Below, piece after piece: positions 21,924-32,364 of a stretch of DNA of 64,000 nt. The stretch is from Ursus arctos (lineage: Eukaryota; Chordata; Mammalia; Carnivora; Ursidae): contig NW_026622863.1 of NCBI RefSeq assembly GCF_023065955.2, forward strand, positions 46,420,177-46,484,176. Reading direction: 5' to 3'. The notes below the pieces were generated by a model. The model was not told the DNA's origin and searched no databases. It was given only the letters and a program-made list of their open reading frames with translations. A program made the translations under genes and the position numbers. Positions within the stretch are counted from its first letter, which is position 1. Every line of letters begins with the position of its first letter.

Positions 21924-22158
21924 GGGGCGCCTGGGTAGCGCAGTCGTTAAGCGTCTGCCTTCGGCTCAGGGCGTGATCCCAGCGTTCTGGGATCGAGCCC
22001 CACATCAGGCTCCTCTGCTGGGAGCCTGCTTCTTCCTCTCCCACTCCCCCTGCTTGTGTTCCCTCTCTCGCTGGCTGTCTCTCTGTCAAATAAACAAATA
22101 AAATCTTTAAAATAAATAAATAAATAAATAAATAAATAAAAATAAAAAATAAAAAACT
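21924..22158 (+). mobile_element. CAN-SINE, young type, in tail of previous SINE
   Basis: Young 'gcgtgatcccagcgttctgg' body, with an (aaat)n microsatellite tail at 22106-22158. Head-to-tail doublet with the preceding element. Confidence 0.93.
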
Positions 22159-22159
22159 G

Positions 22160-22737
22160 AACCTAAAGAAAAATTTATTATTACTTTGTTTACATCAGTG
22201 AATACAGTTTTAAACCCACAGGAACTCTGAATGCCTGCTTTTGTGTTACTTTATATAGAAGTGGGTTGGGGCCATCTTACAATGCCAAAAATGAATTAAA
22301 AACACACAAATAAAAATGCTATCCTCTCTTCCTGACTACGGTTAAGCAAGCAGATACATACAGGCAATTTACTTTAGAATAGAAAAGGAAAAAAAAAGTG
22401 CCTTATCTAAGCTTGTGAATTCTGGTACAAATTTAAAAAAACCTTCCAGGGAGCTATATGCGGAACACTGTCCAAAGCCCACTCAGAAAGGGAAAACATT
22501 CAAACTCCAAGAAACCAAGGCAGAGACACCTTGTTGAAGACACAGGACATTCAGCAGAGACCCCAGAAAAATCGTACCTTAGGAGTAGGGCTAAACCAGC
22601 CCTAGAGTGAAGTCTACACCCATGCTAATAAAATGTAAATATTCTATATTATTCTATACTGCATATTCTTTAATAATTCCAGATATTGGCAATGAACAAC
22701 TGGAAAGTGAAATATTTTTTTAAAACACCATTTGAGA
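22160..22737. other. Non-coding stretch, possible 3'-UTR retrocopy on the minus strand
   Basis: AT-rich and repeat-free as far as I can tell. The minus strand reads 'gtttaaaactgtattcactg' and then AATAAATTTT, the feel of a transcript 3' end. No gene recognised. Confidence 0.25.
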
Positions 22738-22945
22738 GGGGCACCTGGGTGGCTCAGTAGGTTAGGTGTCTGCCTTCAGCTCAAGTGATGATCCCAGGGT
22801 TCTGGGATCAAGTCCCGCATCGGTCTCCTTGCTCAGTGGGGAGCCTGCTTTTCCCTCTCCCTCTGCCCCTCTCCCACAGCTCTGCGCACGCGCTCTCTCT
22901 CACTCTGTCAAATAAATAAATAAAATCTAAAATAAATAAATAAAT
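22738..22945 (+). mobile_element. CAN-SINE
   Basis: Flanked by 'aaaacaccatttg'/'aaaaccatttg'. A shorter diverged SINE head may follow at 22957-23000 ('ggggtgctgcccggctggct'). Confidence 0.92.
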
Positions 22946-23034
22946 AAAACCATTTGGGGGTGCTGCCCGGCTGGCTTGGTCCGTGGAGTGTGCAAGTACA
23001 CTATTCTGTACTCACTACTTCAACTGCAACACGC

Positions 23035-23480
23035 ATCTCTCTCAGTCCGTGATGGCTTGAATTGTGTCCCCCTCTTCCAAATCCATATGTTGAGGTCCTG
23101 ACTCCCCAGTACCTCAGAAAGTCACCTTATTTAGAGATAAGGTCTCTGCAGAGGTAATCAAATGGAGACGAGGTCATTAGGGTGGGACCCAATCCAGTAG
23201 GACCGGTGTCCTTATTCAAAGGGAAAAATCCGCACACAGACATGCATAAAGGGCAGACGATGTCAAGATGCAGGGAGAAGCCAGCCATCCAAAGCCAAGG
23301 AGAGAGAGGTCTGGGGCAGATCCTTCCCTCCCAGCCCTCAGAAGGAACCAACCCTGTCAACACCTTGACTTTGGGCTTCCAGCTTCCAGAATTGTGATGA
23401 TATGATAATACCCTTCTCTTGCGTAAGCCTCGCCGGCTGTGGTACTTAGTTATGGCAGCCCCGGAAAACAAATCCACAGG
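23035..23480 (+). repeat. MLT1 LTR (ERVL-MaLR), near full length
   Basis: 'gaattgtgtcccc', 'atatgttgaggtcctgac', 'gaggtcattagggtgggacc', 'cagatccttccctcccagcc' and 'gtggtacttagttatggcag' follow the MLT1 order. A solitary ancient LTR without internal genes. Confidence 0.85.
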
Positions 23481-23894
23481 CCAAGAGCCAATTTAGGATG
23501 GTCTTCACTACAGGAGCTAGAAGTCAGCTGTGGGGTCAGGCCCGGAGGCAGGGCAAGCACTAGTCAGAGAGATGGGAAGGGATGAGGGAGGGTCCCGGGG
23601 CCTAAAGGACAGGGTCCTTGGGACCAGAACTACCTCTTCATATTTATGCTAAACTGTCTCTAATGTTTTTGCTAATAATATATTAATAATAATACTTACT
23701 ATTAATTGTCCCCAAATGAAAGTTTTAAACTATTTTTACATAAAATTAAGAGCTTTTACTAACACCATTCTGACTGAGGCATTTTCTCTATTAAAAATTA
23801 ATATTCATTTATAGCTTAACTTCCAGGAATAGTACCAATTCTGAAAGTACACAAAGGGTACTTTATGTTTGGATGATGAGAGTTAAGGGGGGTA

Positions 23895-24070
23895 GTGACT
23901 TGGATTTTTGGGTCTAGATGACAGAGGCCTAGGACCTGGACTCCTGAGTCTGAAGGAGGAGGGGGTTGGGGGGGGCCTGGACTCCTGGGTCTGAGGGAGG
24001 AGGGGGCTGGGAACAGGGACCCACAGATTCCTGAGATATTAGAGAACTAGGGGCCAGGCATCAGGGACCC
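23895..24070 (+). repeat. MSR1-like minisatellite
   Basis: Two good units ('ctggactcctgagtctgaag', 'ctggactcctgggtctgagg') and two decayed ones ('gggtctagatgacagagg', 'gattcctgagatattagag'). Same unit and strand as the array in CD177 intron 2. 24070-24690 holds no recognisable feature. Confidence 0.7.
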
Positions 24071-24689
24071 AGTATTTGAAGTGAATTTCTTACTATCCTT
24101 TCTCTTACTTTGCTCCTGGAGGCAGGATCAAAACTACAGTGAGCACTAAAAACTCCCTATCCCGTAAGTCTGTTCCTTGTTAAAGGGCATCAATCAAGAC
24201 AGTCCCTTTGGTTATTCTAAGAACTGCCAAAGCTTCCAGAATACGCCAGCCAGCCAGTGAGGACACAATCAGCCATGCTCACTACCATCATACACAGAGA
24301 CCTCCTCCCCTGAAACCTGTGACCACTGCCCTGGTCAGGTTGCTGGGGCAAGGCTGGGATTGGCCATGGCCCTTTTGTAAGGTGCTTCATCCTTTCCTGC
24401 CTCCTATGATCCCAAGGCTAGAAATAACTCTGAAGTTTCTCTGTTTCTCTATTCAGCCTTCCAGAAGGCCATGGACGAGGCCAGTGCTGTGACTTGATCA
24501 GAGGAAGACGCCCAGGCTGGGCAGGCACTACTGTGGATGAAGGTGATGAGGCCAAGCTGCCTCCCAGTGACTATGGCCACCATGCGGGTGCTGGGGCGGG
24601 GCCCTGGCTGGGAACACGGGAGGCGATTTGGGCAGGGAGAGTATGGCCAAGAGTGTGGTCTCCTAGCACGGCTCGCCAAGCAGAGACTC

Positions 24690-24980
24690 CACTGCCCAAT
24701 GAGAAAAAATGGTCAGAGAGGCCACTTGGGGATGCACCGCCCGCCTGGCTTTGCTCGCCCTGCGCTGCAAACACCAGCGACCCCCCTCCCCCAACCGCAG
24801 CATGCTCACCACTCGCCATTCTGCGCATGCGTGCCTTCCAAGACTGCCAGGAGTGGGCTTCTCGAGGGCCAATGGGGATGCGGCGTTCCTTCAGGTTCAT
24901 CCAATGAGCGCATCAGATGTTTTCACATTGACCAATGGGGCTTCGAGTGACCTGTTTGGCGAAGCTGGCCCCGCCTTCCG
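24690..24980 (+). promoter_or_regulatory. Candidate CpG promoter with phased CCAAT boxes, upstream of TEX101
   Basis: CCAAT at 24696, 24869, 24901 and 24932; the last three are 32 and 31 bases apart, all on the plus strand. Also seen: a near-perfect NRF1-type palindrome TGCGCATGCG (24822-24831), an E2F-like TTTGGCGAA (24955-24963) and a GC box CCCCGCC (24969-24975). No TATA box. This arrangement is typical of NF-Y-driven promoters. A start near 25000 with a non-coding first exon joined to the TEX101 ATG exon is inference; a divergent transcript is the alternative. Confidence 0.55.
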
Positions 24981-25104
24981 CGTCTCTGAGAGACGAAGCC
25001 AAGGCCAAGTAGAACAGCAGGGGCGTTCCAGGCGGTTCCTTCAGCGCCGTGAGGTTCTTGTGAGGTTATCTGGAAGCCAGGTGGAATTTGGGTCCCTTAA
25101 AGAG

Positions 25105-25440
25105 AAGAGGAGGGCTCCCCGGATTCCTGGGTCCTGAAGAAAGGGGGTGCAGGACTTCTGGGTCTGAGAGGGGAGGAGGCCGGGGGCCCAGAATCCTGGG
25201 TCCTGCGGGAAATGGCGGCTGGAACGCAAAGCCCTGGATCCCTCGGTAGAACAGGACTGGGATCTGAGGATTCCGAGTTCTGCGGGGTCCAGGGCCTGGC
25301 GGGCCGAGAATCCCGGGGCGTGGGAGAGCAAAGGCTTGAACCCGGCCTCCTGAGTCTGAGGCCGAAGGGGCGTCTGGGCCGCACCCGGACCCCAAGGTTG
25401 GAGGGTCCCGGTCGTTGAACTCCTCTGTCTTTGGGGAATA
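25105..25440 (+). repeat. Degenerate MSR1-like minisatellite in a CpG-rich region
   Basis: Seven or so decayed units recognisable by 'cctgggtcctg', 'cttctgggtctgagagg', 'tcctgggtcctgcgg', 'ctcctgagtctgaggcc'. Lies between the CCAAT array and the TEX101 ATG exon. Long minus-strand frames here (up to 202 codons) are an effect of the repeat and base composition. Confidence 0.6.
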
Positions 25441-25692
25441 GGGGTTTGGGTCGGAGGGTTGCAGCTGTGGAAACTGAGGCACAGCGAACGTGTTAATGTG
25501 CTCACACTCGCAGGCTAGGCAGGGCCACCGCGACTGGGGAGGTCGCAGTCTTCTGTGGCGCCGGCTGCGCCCCGCCGTGGCAGTACTTTCCAGAAGGTCG
25601 ATGCAGCCTCGTCGTGTGAGGCCGAACAGCCCGCTCTTCTCTCTCAGATTGCAGGTCCTTAGCTGCTCTTCCAAGTGGCTCTGAGAGACGCC

Positions 25693-27846
25693 ATGGGAGC
25701 CCGTCGTGTCCTGAGTTTGCTGTTCCTCCTCCTCCTGGGAACCCCCTCCTTGGCCTGTAAGAATGGGGGGCTCCAGGGGGAGAGCTGGCTCACAGAGGAT
25801 GCACCTCTGGCGTAGGAGGACTGGCCGGAGTCCCCGCAGAGGAGGACACGTGTGCTTACCTTGACCTCATTTCCTCCCCAGCGGAGCAAAATTTGTCCTG
25901 TCACAAGGGCATATGGATGAGTGTGGAAAAGGACCCAAGGAGGACGTTTAATTGGACCACAGAGAAAGTTGAGACTTGTGACAGTGGGTCATCCTGCCAG
26001 GAATCCCTTCTGATGATTAACGCAGGTAAAGTGAGAAAGGGCAGTTGGGTTGGGTGGGAGGAAGGGTATGTCCTCAGCAGGGCTGTTTCCCCTCCCCTGG
26101 GGCCAAGCCATAGGCCCTTTCTTTCCCTCTTGTCTCTGAACAGGGGCCGAGACAGCAGTTTTGGGCACTAAGGGCTGCGTCACGGATGGGACACAGGCGG
26201 TAACGTACGTCCAGCACTCCCCACCCCCAGGCATAATCACAGTCTCCTACAGCACCTACTGTGAGGAGTCCTTATGCAACAGCAGGGAGAACTTAATGGA
26301 GCTGTGGAGGGAGGAAGAGACCCAAGGTACGCAGGAAGGTGAGACATGGGGACTGAGAGAAACTAGGTAAACCCCTGAAAAGATGGCGGGTCTTCCTTCT
26401 CTGTGTTTAGTTGGCTCAGGCCCAATGGGGCCATACACAAAAGAACCTCAGAGCTTTGGCCTGTCTTTTTCTAAATTGTTACCTCGGGGTCTAAACACTG
26501 CTCAGAGCACCAGGACATCAATGAAGGCTGAGGTGTTAAGTGGGGTTTTGTGTTTATTAAGCAATAAGGGGTCAGTGGAGGTTTCCAAGTAGGATGGTGT
26601 GGTATAAATAGTCTGGCAGTTACTGCTTCCCTGACTTGGCCAGACCCTATGGCAATCTGGCCCTGCCTAACTTTTCAGCTCACTTCCTTCTCTTCTTTCC
26701 TTTTTTATTGTGTTCCAGCTGGGGCCATAGTCAAAATACTTAACAACAGATATGGTACTGGCCAATCAGAATGGATGCTGGCCATAAAAAAACCAGTCTA
26801 GCCCTATCAGTGCCTACCAACGGAATACCAACACTGCAGTGTCTCACAGTCCCCCAAATCCACCAAGCTGCTCACACCAGCAGGTCTTTGTCCTTGCTGT
26901 TTACATTGCTACCCCCCGACCCCCATTTTCACTCAGCTAACCTCTCTTCACCCTCCACCTCAACTCAGGTGTCTGCTCTGTGAAAATAGTTAGCAAATTC
27001 TTCCAGATAGTTAGATACCCCTCCATTCCTTTGCCATTATATCTTGGACACAGTGCCTACTGGGATGTACTATAATTACTGGCATGTCCTTCTTCTAGAC
27101 GGTGATCTCAATGGCAGGAACTGTGTCCTTTTCACCTCTGTCTCCACACCTAAGCACACAGTTTGGAAGTCATGTTGGATGGGTTCTGACAGCAAAGATA
27201 ATCAGTTGGAGAGGCATGGCAAGGTTGCAGTGATAGGCCTTGATTGTGGCCGTGTCAGTAACAAAGACTTGGGGAAGAGAGGGAAGCAAAAAGAGACAAG
27301 TCCAGAGGCAGGACATACACCAATTGCCCTCTGTTTTTCCCTCTAGCTCCCAGTATGACACCATACCTCCATTGCCCAACCTGTGTGGCTCTGGGGACCT
27401 GTCTGAATTCTCCTTCTCTTCCCTGTCCCAATGACACAGTTCAGTGCTATCAAGGAAGACTTCAGATCACTGGAGGTAAACTGAACATCTGGTGGGTTCA
27501 GAGGCTGGAAAACCAGACATCTGGGTGGACCCCGAGAGGTTCTGACACTCAGGGTTCTAGGAATGAGGAAAGACTGATTCCTTTCTGATTTCCTAAAACA
27601 TCTGTGTGTCTCCCCATCCCTTCTTGTTCCGTAGGAGGCATCAACTCATTTTTGGAGGTCAAAGGCTGTACATCCATAACTGGTTGCAGGCTGATGTCTG
27701 GAATCTTTACAGTAGGGCCCATGTGGGTGGAGGAAATCTGTCCATATAAGTCTCTCCTTCAGCCCCGAAAGACTGAAAGTGGTGCCGCCTGGCTTCCTGT
27801 TTCAGTTTGGCGGATAGAGCTAGTGCTGCTGCTGTTACTGCACTAA
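25693..27846 (+). CDS. TEX101: TEX101, testis-expressed GPI-anchored LU-domain glycoprotein, complete
   Basis: TEX101 is a germ-cell and sperm surface protein, known as a partner of LY6K and a substrate of testicular ACE, needed in mouse for sperm migration. Coding exons: 25693-25756, 25882-26025, 26144-26326, 27347-27475, 27635-27846; all introns GT/AG and phase 1; product 243 residues (human about 249). Signal peptide about 1-21. First LU domain 22-130: Cys28, Cys54, Cys60, Cys81, Cys109, Cys114-Asn115. Second 131-215: Cys140, Cys143, Cys149, Cys157, Cys164, Cys185, Cys191, Cys209. Sequons at Asn25, Asn45 and Asn159. Strong matches to human as I recall it, such as 'HCPTCVALGTC' and 'CRLMSGI'. 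The tail after about Ser222 is a GPI signal, but it is short and contains Arg233 and Glu235. No frameshift or stop. Start fits the signal peptide and a fair Kozak context (gacgccatgg). Confidence 0.96.
26520..26625 (-). repeat. L2 fragment in TEX101 intron 3
   Basis: 'gtcagtggaggtttccaagt' and 'aggatggtgtggta' resemble reverse L2. Weak on its own. Confidence 0.45.
26880..27165 (+). repeat. L2 LINE 3' fragment in TEX101 intron 3
   Basis: 'aggtctttgtccttgctgtt', 'cttcttctagacggtgatct' and 'ggcaggaactgtgtcctttt' follow the L2 3' end in sense orientation. Confidence 0.7.
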
Positions 27847-28001
27847 CTTGTCCGTTGTTCCCGAGGAGGTGCTTTTCAACCTGGACCGCAGGACACTTCT
27901 TCTGACTGGGAGCCTTCTGACTGCTGGTCATCAACAAGTTGAGGAGCAAGTGGAGAGCTGAAGAACAGAGAGAGTTCTTGTGGATATATTTTATATTTCT
28001 A

Positions 28002-28007
28002 ATAAAG
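28002..28007 (+). terminator. TEX101 poly(A) signal AATAAA
   Basis: Perfect AATAAA 155 bases after the stop codon, followed by a GT-rich 'gtttctgttgtg' element, so cleavage is expected near 28020-28030. The 3' UTR is short, about 175-180 bases. Confidence 0.85.
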
Positions 28008-28039
28008 TTTCTGTTGTGATTAGCGTATAACCCAAGACT

Positions 28040-28165
28040 AGAAGTGGAATTTTGGTGCTGAAAGGGCCCTTAAAATTCATCGTCTCCAACCTACACATTT
28101 TGCAGAAAGGGAAGCAGAGATCTGGAAAACTTGAATGTCTCACACTGACAAAGCTATGGGCAGAG
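28040..28165 (+). repeat. MIR-like fragment
   Basis: 'aaattcatcgtctccaac', 'cattttgcagaaagggaag' and 'tgtctcacactgacaaagct' look like a MIR-family element. From 28165 to 30570 I see no gene and no confident repeat; the open frame at 29454-29936 has no recognisable domain. Confidence 0.5.
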
Positions 28166-30585
28166 CAAGACCAGAACTTTGATACTTGGACCTTAAATCT
28201 GGTTTTCCTTTCACTCTAATTGGTCACTTTCTCTTGCTAGCTGGGCAAGAGATCAGCATTAGCCTCCTTCAGAGAACTCCAAGCCCAACCTTAAGGTCAC
28301 AGTGGCTGTTTTGTTCTAATATTTCCCTGGGAGGTATGGCAGAATTTGAAAAATCAGACTCCAAATTCTTCTGTTATAACAGACCCCATCTCCTATGTCC
28401 TGTCTCTTTCCCCTCTACATCATTCCTTCCCTTCTCTGCTGCCTAATTCATGCATCTTGTGTGGACACAGGGAACATCGGAGGCAGCTGGGGCTCAGCAG
28501 GGTATGAAAACTGGGGCCTGGGATTCCTGGAGGGAAGATTTGTTTTTGGCTTCTCCTGCTTACTTATTACTCAAGAATAGATAAAACTCATCTTATTATA
28601 AAAGACTCCAATGATATAGGAGCCACATAGGGAAAAGTAAAAGGTGGGGAGAGGATAGGGGGGAACGGACATTATTTTACTTAAATAGTTTTATTGTGGT
28701 TTAAATCATATAGCCAACTGTACCAGGGGTGGAAGGAGACGTAATGCAAATAGTGACCCCTACAAAGGACAAAGGACAGGGGAGTTTGGCCATAGTATAG
28801 TTCATCCAAGTTCTTTCTAGAAAGTTCTCTGTTCTAAATAAACTCTTTGAGTTAAAGCCGCACCCCAGCTAACACTTTATCTTTGTCCCTAGGCATCCAG
28901 TTTCCCATCATATCAGTTTGCAGGAGAAAGTACAAACAAATCAAATTTGAACTTAATGAGGGGCATGTAAGTTTCTGAAATAAGCATTCAGAACCATGAC
29001 TGGTAAATGCTATCTAGGGCAAAAACAAAAAATCCAAGTACATGTTTCCCATAGGACAATGGCTTTCTGAGGCACTGAAGAGTTACAGGAGAAATCCCTG
29101 AGTGAATAGAAGAATGACACAATTTTCCAAAATTTGGCCTGTGGATTGTTTTGGTATTTTAAAAATTATATGTATCATATGCCAAAGAACTTCAGGCAGC
29201 ATGGGCAAACTTCTCAGGCCACAAACTCAACTATAATAATGTATTAACATAAATATATATAATATAAAAGTATTTTAATATATTGTTTATTCTTATGATA
29301 CTTTGGTTATAGCAATCCCTCATCTGACCCAGTGGTAGGAAGAAACTTAACCAGTTTGAATAAACTCAGCCACCTCTGGGCTTTCTCCCTTTCCACTCTT
29401 CTTGCCCAGGCCTTGGCTACAGGACTGGTGGGAAGGAGGTGACTGTCTAGTTTTTGCCTCTGCTGCTCATGTCCAAGTTCCTGCTGATGCCTGGTACTTG
29501 GCTTCCATTCCTGCTGGCGTCCACTGGGAACCTCCAACCCTGTCTGGGCACTGATGGTCATCTACGTGGGCCCTCTCAGCTCTGCCATCCCTCTCCCAGC
29601 TACTTCGGGGCCTCTTCCAACAGCTGTCAAGTCCCACTGCAGTGCTTCAGGACTCGGGCTGTGGAGTCATCCCATATAGCTGATGAAATTCCCCCAAGAT
29701 CTGGAGAAAAGATCATTGCACAGGGGATTGCTTCCTCCCTAGGTACTAGGAAAGAGATGGGGCCTAGGCTCTGGGATTTATCATCTACCTTACACAGACC
29801 ATTACCACACATTCTTCTCAAATCTATTGTTTTGCAACAATCATGCCATAAGGCTTTTAGGGAACTTGAAAATTCCAGGTCTATCAAGTCAAAAGTTGGG
29901 CCTTCAGAATTATTGTCTCTGTCTCACTTTACATAAGTCTACTTTGAAACTTCAAGGCTGAACATTAAGATATTTCTGGCTCTTTGCATTTCTAGGTAAT
30001 GGCCCTACTAACTGAGGGACAAGGAGCAAGAGAAGTGGTACAAAGAATTGGAGAGTGGGGAGACAAGAGTAAAAATGAAATATAATCCTGCATATTCCTA
30101 TTTGTTCATCTGTCTAGATTAAGCCTCTATCCTCACCCATATTGCTCTCTCCAGGACTCTGGTTTATGTTCTTCCCTCCCTGAAATTCCATCTCCGCTTC
30201 CCACCTTCACAACAGCACCCATAGATGTGACCAGCAAACTGATGCTATAGTTTCTTCCAGAACTGCTTATTGAAGTGAACCAAATTTCCACCAAACACAT
30301 ACACATTCCTCTCCAACAACTAAACTGACCACCACCAACTACCTTAAGCTTGATGCTAATGTGGAGGGGAAAAAAGCAATGAGTTTCTAGAGGGTAGAGA
30401 AGAAGAGAGGCAGAAGTTTAGGAAGGACGGGCACTGAAAAAAGGTAAGAATTTGAAGATTCCTCTCCCTATTTCCTTAATAGTGTTATATTGGCCATGTG
30501 AACACATCCTGGTTTGGGGCAGTGATGTCAGAGTGGGAGGTCAGTTTTGATCAGGAGCTAGGAAACCAGTTGTTTCGGTTATTTT

Positions 30586-30781
30586 TTTTTTTAAAGATTT
30601 TATTTATTTATTTGACAGAGAGAGAGACAGCCAGCGAGAGAGGGAACACAAGCAGGGGGAGTAGGAGAGGAAGAAGCAGGCTCCCAGGGGAGGAGCCTGA
30701 TGTGGGGCTCGATCCCAGAACGCCAGGATCACGCCCTGAGCCGAAGGCAGACGCTTAACCGCTGTGCCACCCAGGCGCCCC
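30586..30781 (-). mobile_element. CAN-SINE, young type, perfect target-site duplication
   Basis: Identical 15-bp duplications tgtttcggttatttt at 30571-30585 and 30782-30796. Young 'ggatcacgccctgagccgaa' body. Confidence 0.96.
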
Positions 30782-31089
30782 TGTTTCGGTTATTTTATTA
30801 TTATTTAATGTTAATTAAAGTAATAATTTATTGGGCACTAAATCTGTTTCTTGCTTTATGTGCAGAACTTTAGGAATACAATTTGTATAATCCCACTGTA
30901 TGTTTCTGGTGAAGAGCTGGAGGAATTTAAATATCCATTACTAAGGGAATGGATAAGCAAAACAGCAGACCTCTTCTTCGCATGTGCAACACTTACTAAA
31001 CCACAGCACTCTGTTAAAAAAATTTTTTCTTTCACAACAAAATCACTTGTGTAATACCACAATCAAAATAAAAAAGTTCATTCACCCCA

Positions 31090-32010
31090 AAACTCCCTCA
31101 TTCTACTCCTTTGTAGCCCCATCCTCCCCTCATCCCAGCTGTGGACAACCACGGGTCTATTCTCTATCACTATACATTGGCCTTTCTGAAAATGGCATAG
31201 AAATGGAACCACACAGTATGGAATCTTTGAGACCAGCTTCTTTCACTCATGATTCGTGCCTCTGAGATTCAGCCATGTTATGTGTATTGATGGTTTACTC
31301 CTTTTTATGGACAAATATCATTCCATTGTATGGACATATTCCAGTTTATCCATTAATTTGCTGAAGATGTTTGGGTGGTTTCTAGTTTGGGGCAGTAACG
31401 AATTAAACTGCTATAAACATTTATGTACAGTTTTTTGATAAATGTATAATTTTATCTCCAGGATAAATACTTAGGAGTAGGATTGCTGGGTCATAAGGCA
31501 AGAGTTTGTTTAACTTTATAAGAAATGGAGAAACTGTTTTCCAGAGGGCTTGTGTCATTTTTTATTACCACCAGCAATGTATGAGAATCCTAGTTTCATA
31601 GTCTGCAGGATATAGATACTGTACATATATTATTAGATTCATATTCATTTCACTTTTTTGGAACTATTGTAAATAGTACTTTTAAATTTTCAGTTTTCAA
31701 TTTTTCATTGCTAGTATATAGAAGAAATGCAATTGATTTTTGCATGTTGACCTATCTCCTACAATTTTATTAAATTCATTTATTAGTTCTAGCAGCTTTT
31801 TGGGTAGGTTCTACAGAAATTCCATGGAATTTTTCTAGACAATCATGTCATCTGCAAGTAGGGCCACTTTTATTTTTTCCTTTCCAATATGTAGGCCTTT
31901 TATTTATTTTTCTTTTGTTATTGCACCAGTTAGGATTTCTAGTGCAATGAATAAAAGTAGTGAGAGTGGACAGTTTGCTTTGTTCCCAATCTTAGGAAGT
32001 TTCTTTAAAA
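31090..32010 (-). mobile_element. L1 LINE, 3' part, antisense
   Basis: Plus strand shows reverse L1 text: 'catatgttcc'-like 'tgtatggacatattccag', 'aggagtaggattgctgggtc', 'caatcatgtcatctgcaag' and 'gcaccagttaggatttctag'. Decayed. Confidence 0.85.
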
Positions 32011-32059
32011 CTTAAACATACACTTACCACAGGATTCAACCTTTCCTTTCCAAAGTACT

Positions 32060-32262
32060 ACCACTCCCCACCCAAAAAAACCAAAAGCATATGTCCATAC
32101 AATGATTTTTATACAAATGTTCATAACAGCTTTATTTATAAGAGCCCCAAACTGGAAACAACTCAAATGCCCATCAACAGTGAAAAAATTGATAATAATA
32201 TATCTTTAGAGTGGAATATTACTCAGCAAAGAAAAAAAGGAATGAATTATTGATACATACAG
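32060..32262 (+). mobile_element. L1 LINE fragment, end of ORF2
   Basis: 'aagagccccaaactggaaac', 'actcaaatgcccatcaacag' and 'gtggaatattactcagcaaa' are classic ORF2 3' text in sense orientation. Confidence 0.85.
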
Positions 32263-32362
32263 CAACCCTTGTCCCTCTCCCTACCCCCTGTCCCTCCCCT
32301 GACTCACGAGCACTTGCACTCTCTCTCTCTCTCAAATATATAATAAAATCTTAAAAAACAAT
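32262..32362 (+). mobile_element. CAN-SINE, 5'-truncated
   Basis: Only the pyrimidine-rich 3' half, (ct)n run and 'aataaaatcttaaaaaac' tail remain. Confidence 0.75.
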
Positions 32363-32364
32363 AA

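Noticed and set aside
25066..25674. 202-codon minus-strand frame upstream of TEX101
   Set aside because: Runs through the degenerate minisatellite and CpG-rich promoter; Pro/Arg/Ser-rich composition is typical of such DNA.
29454..29936. 160-codon frame downstream of TEX101 that begins with hydrophobic residues
   Set aside because: Considered as an extra LU-domain gene, but the cysteine spacing and Cys-Asn end of the fold are missing.
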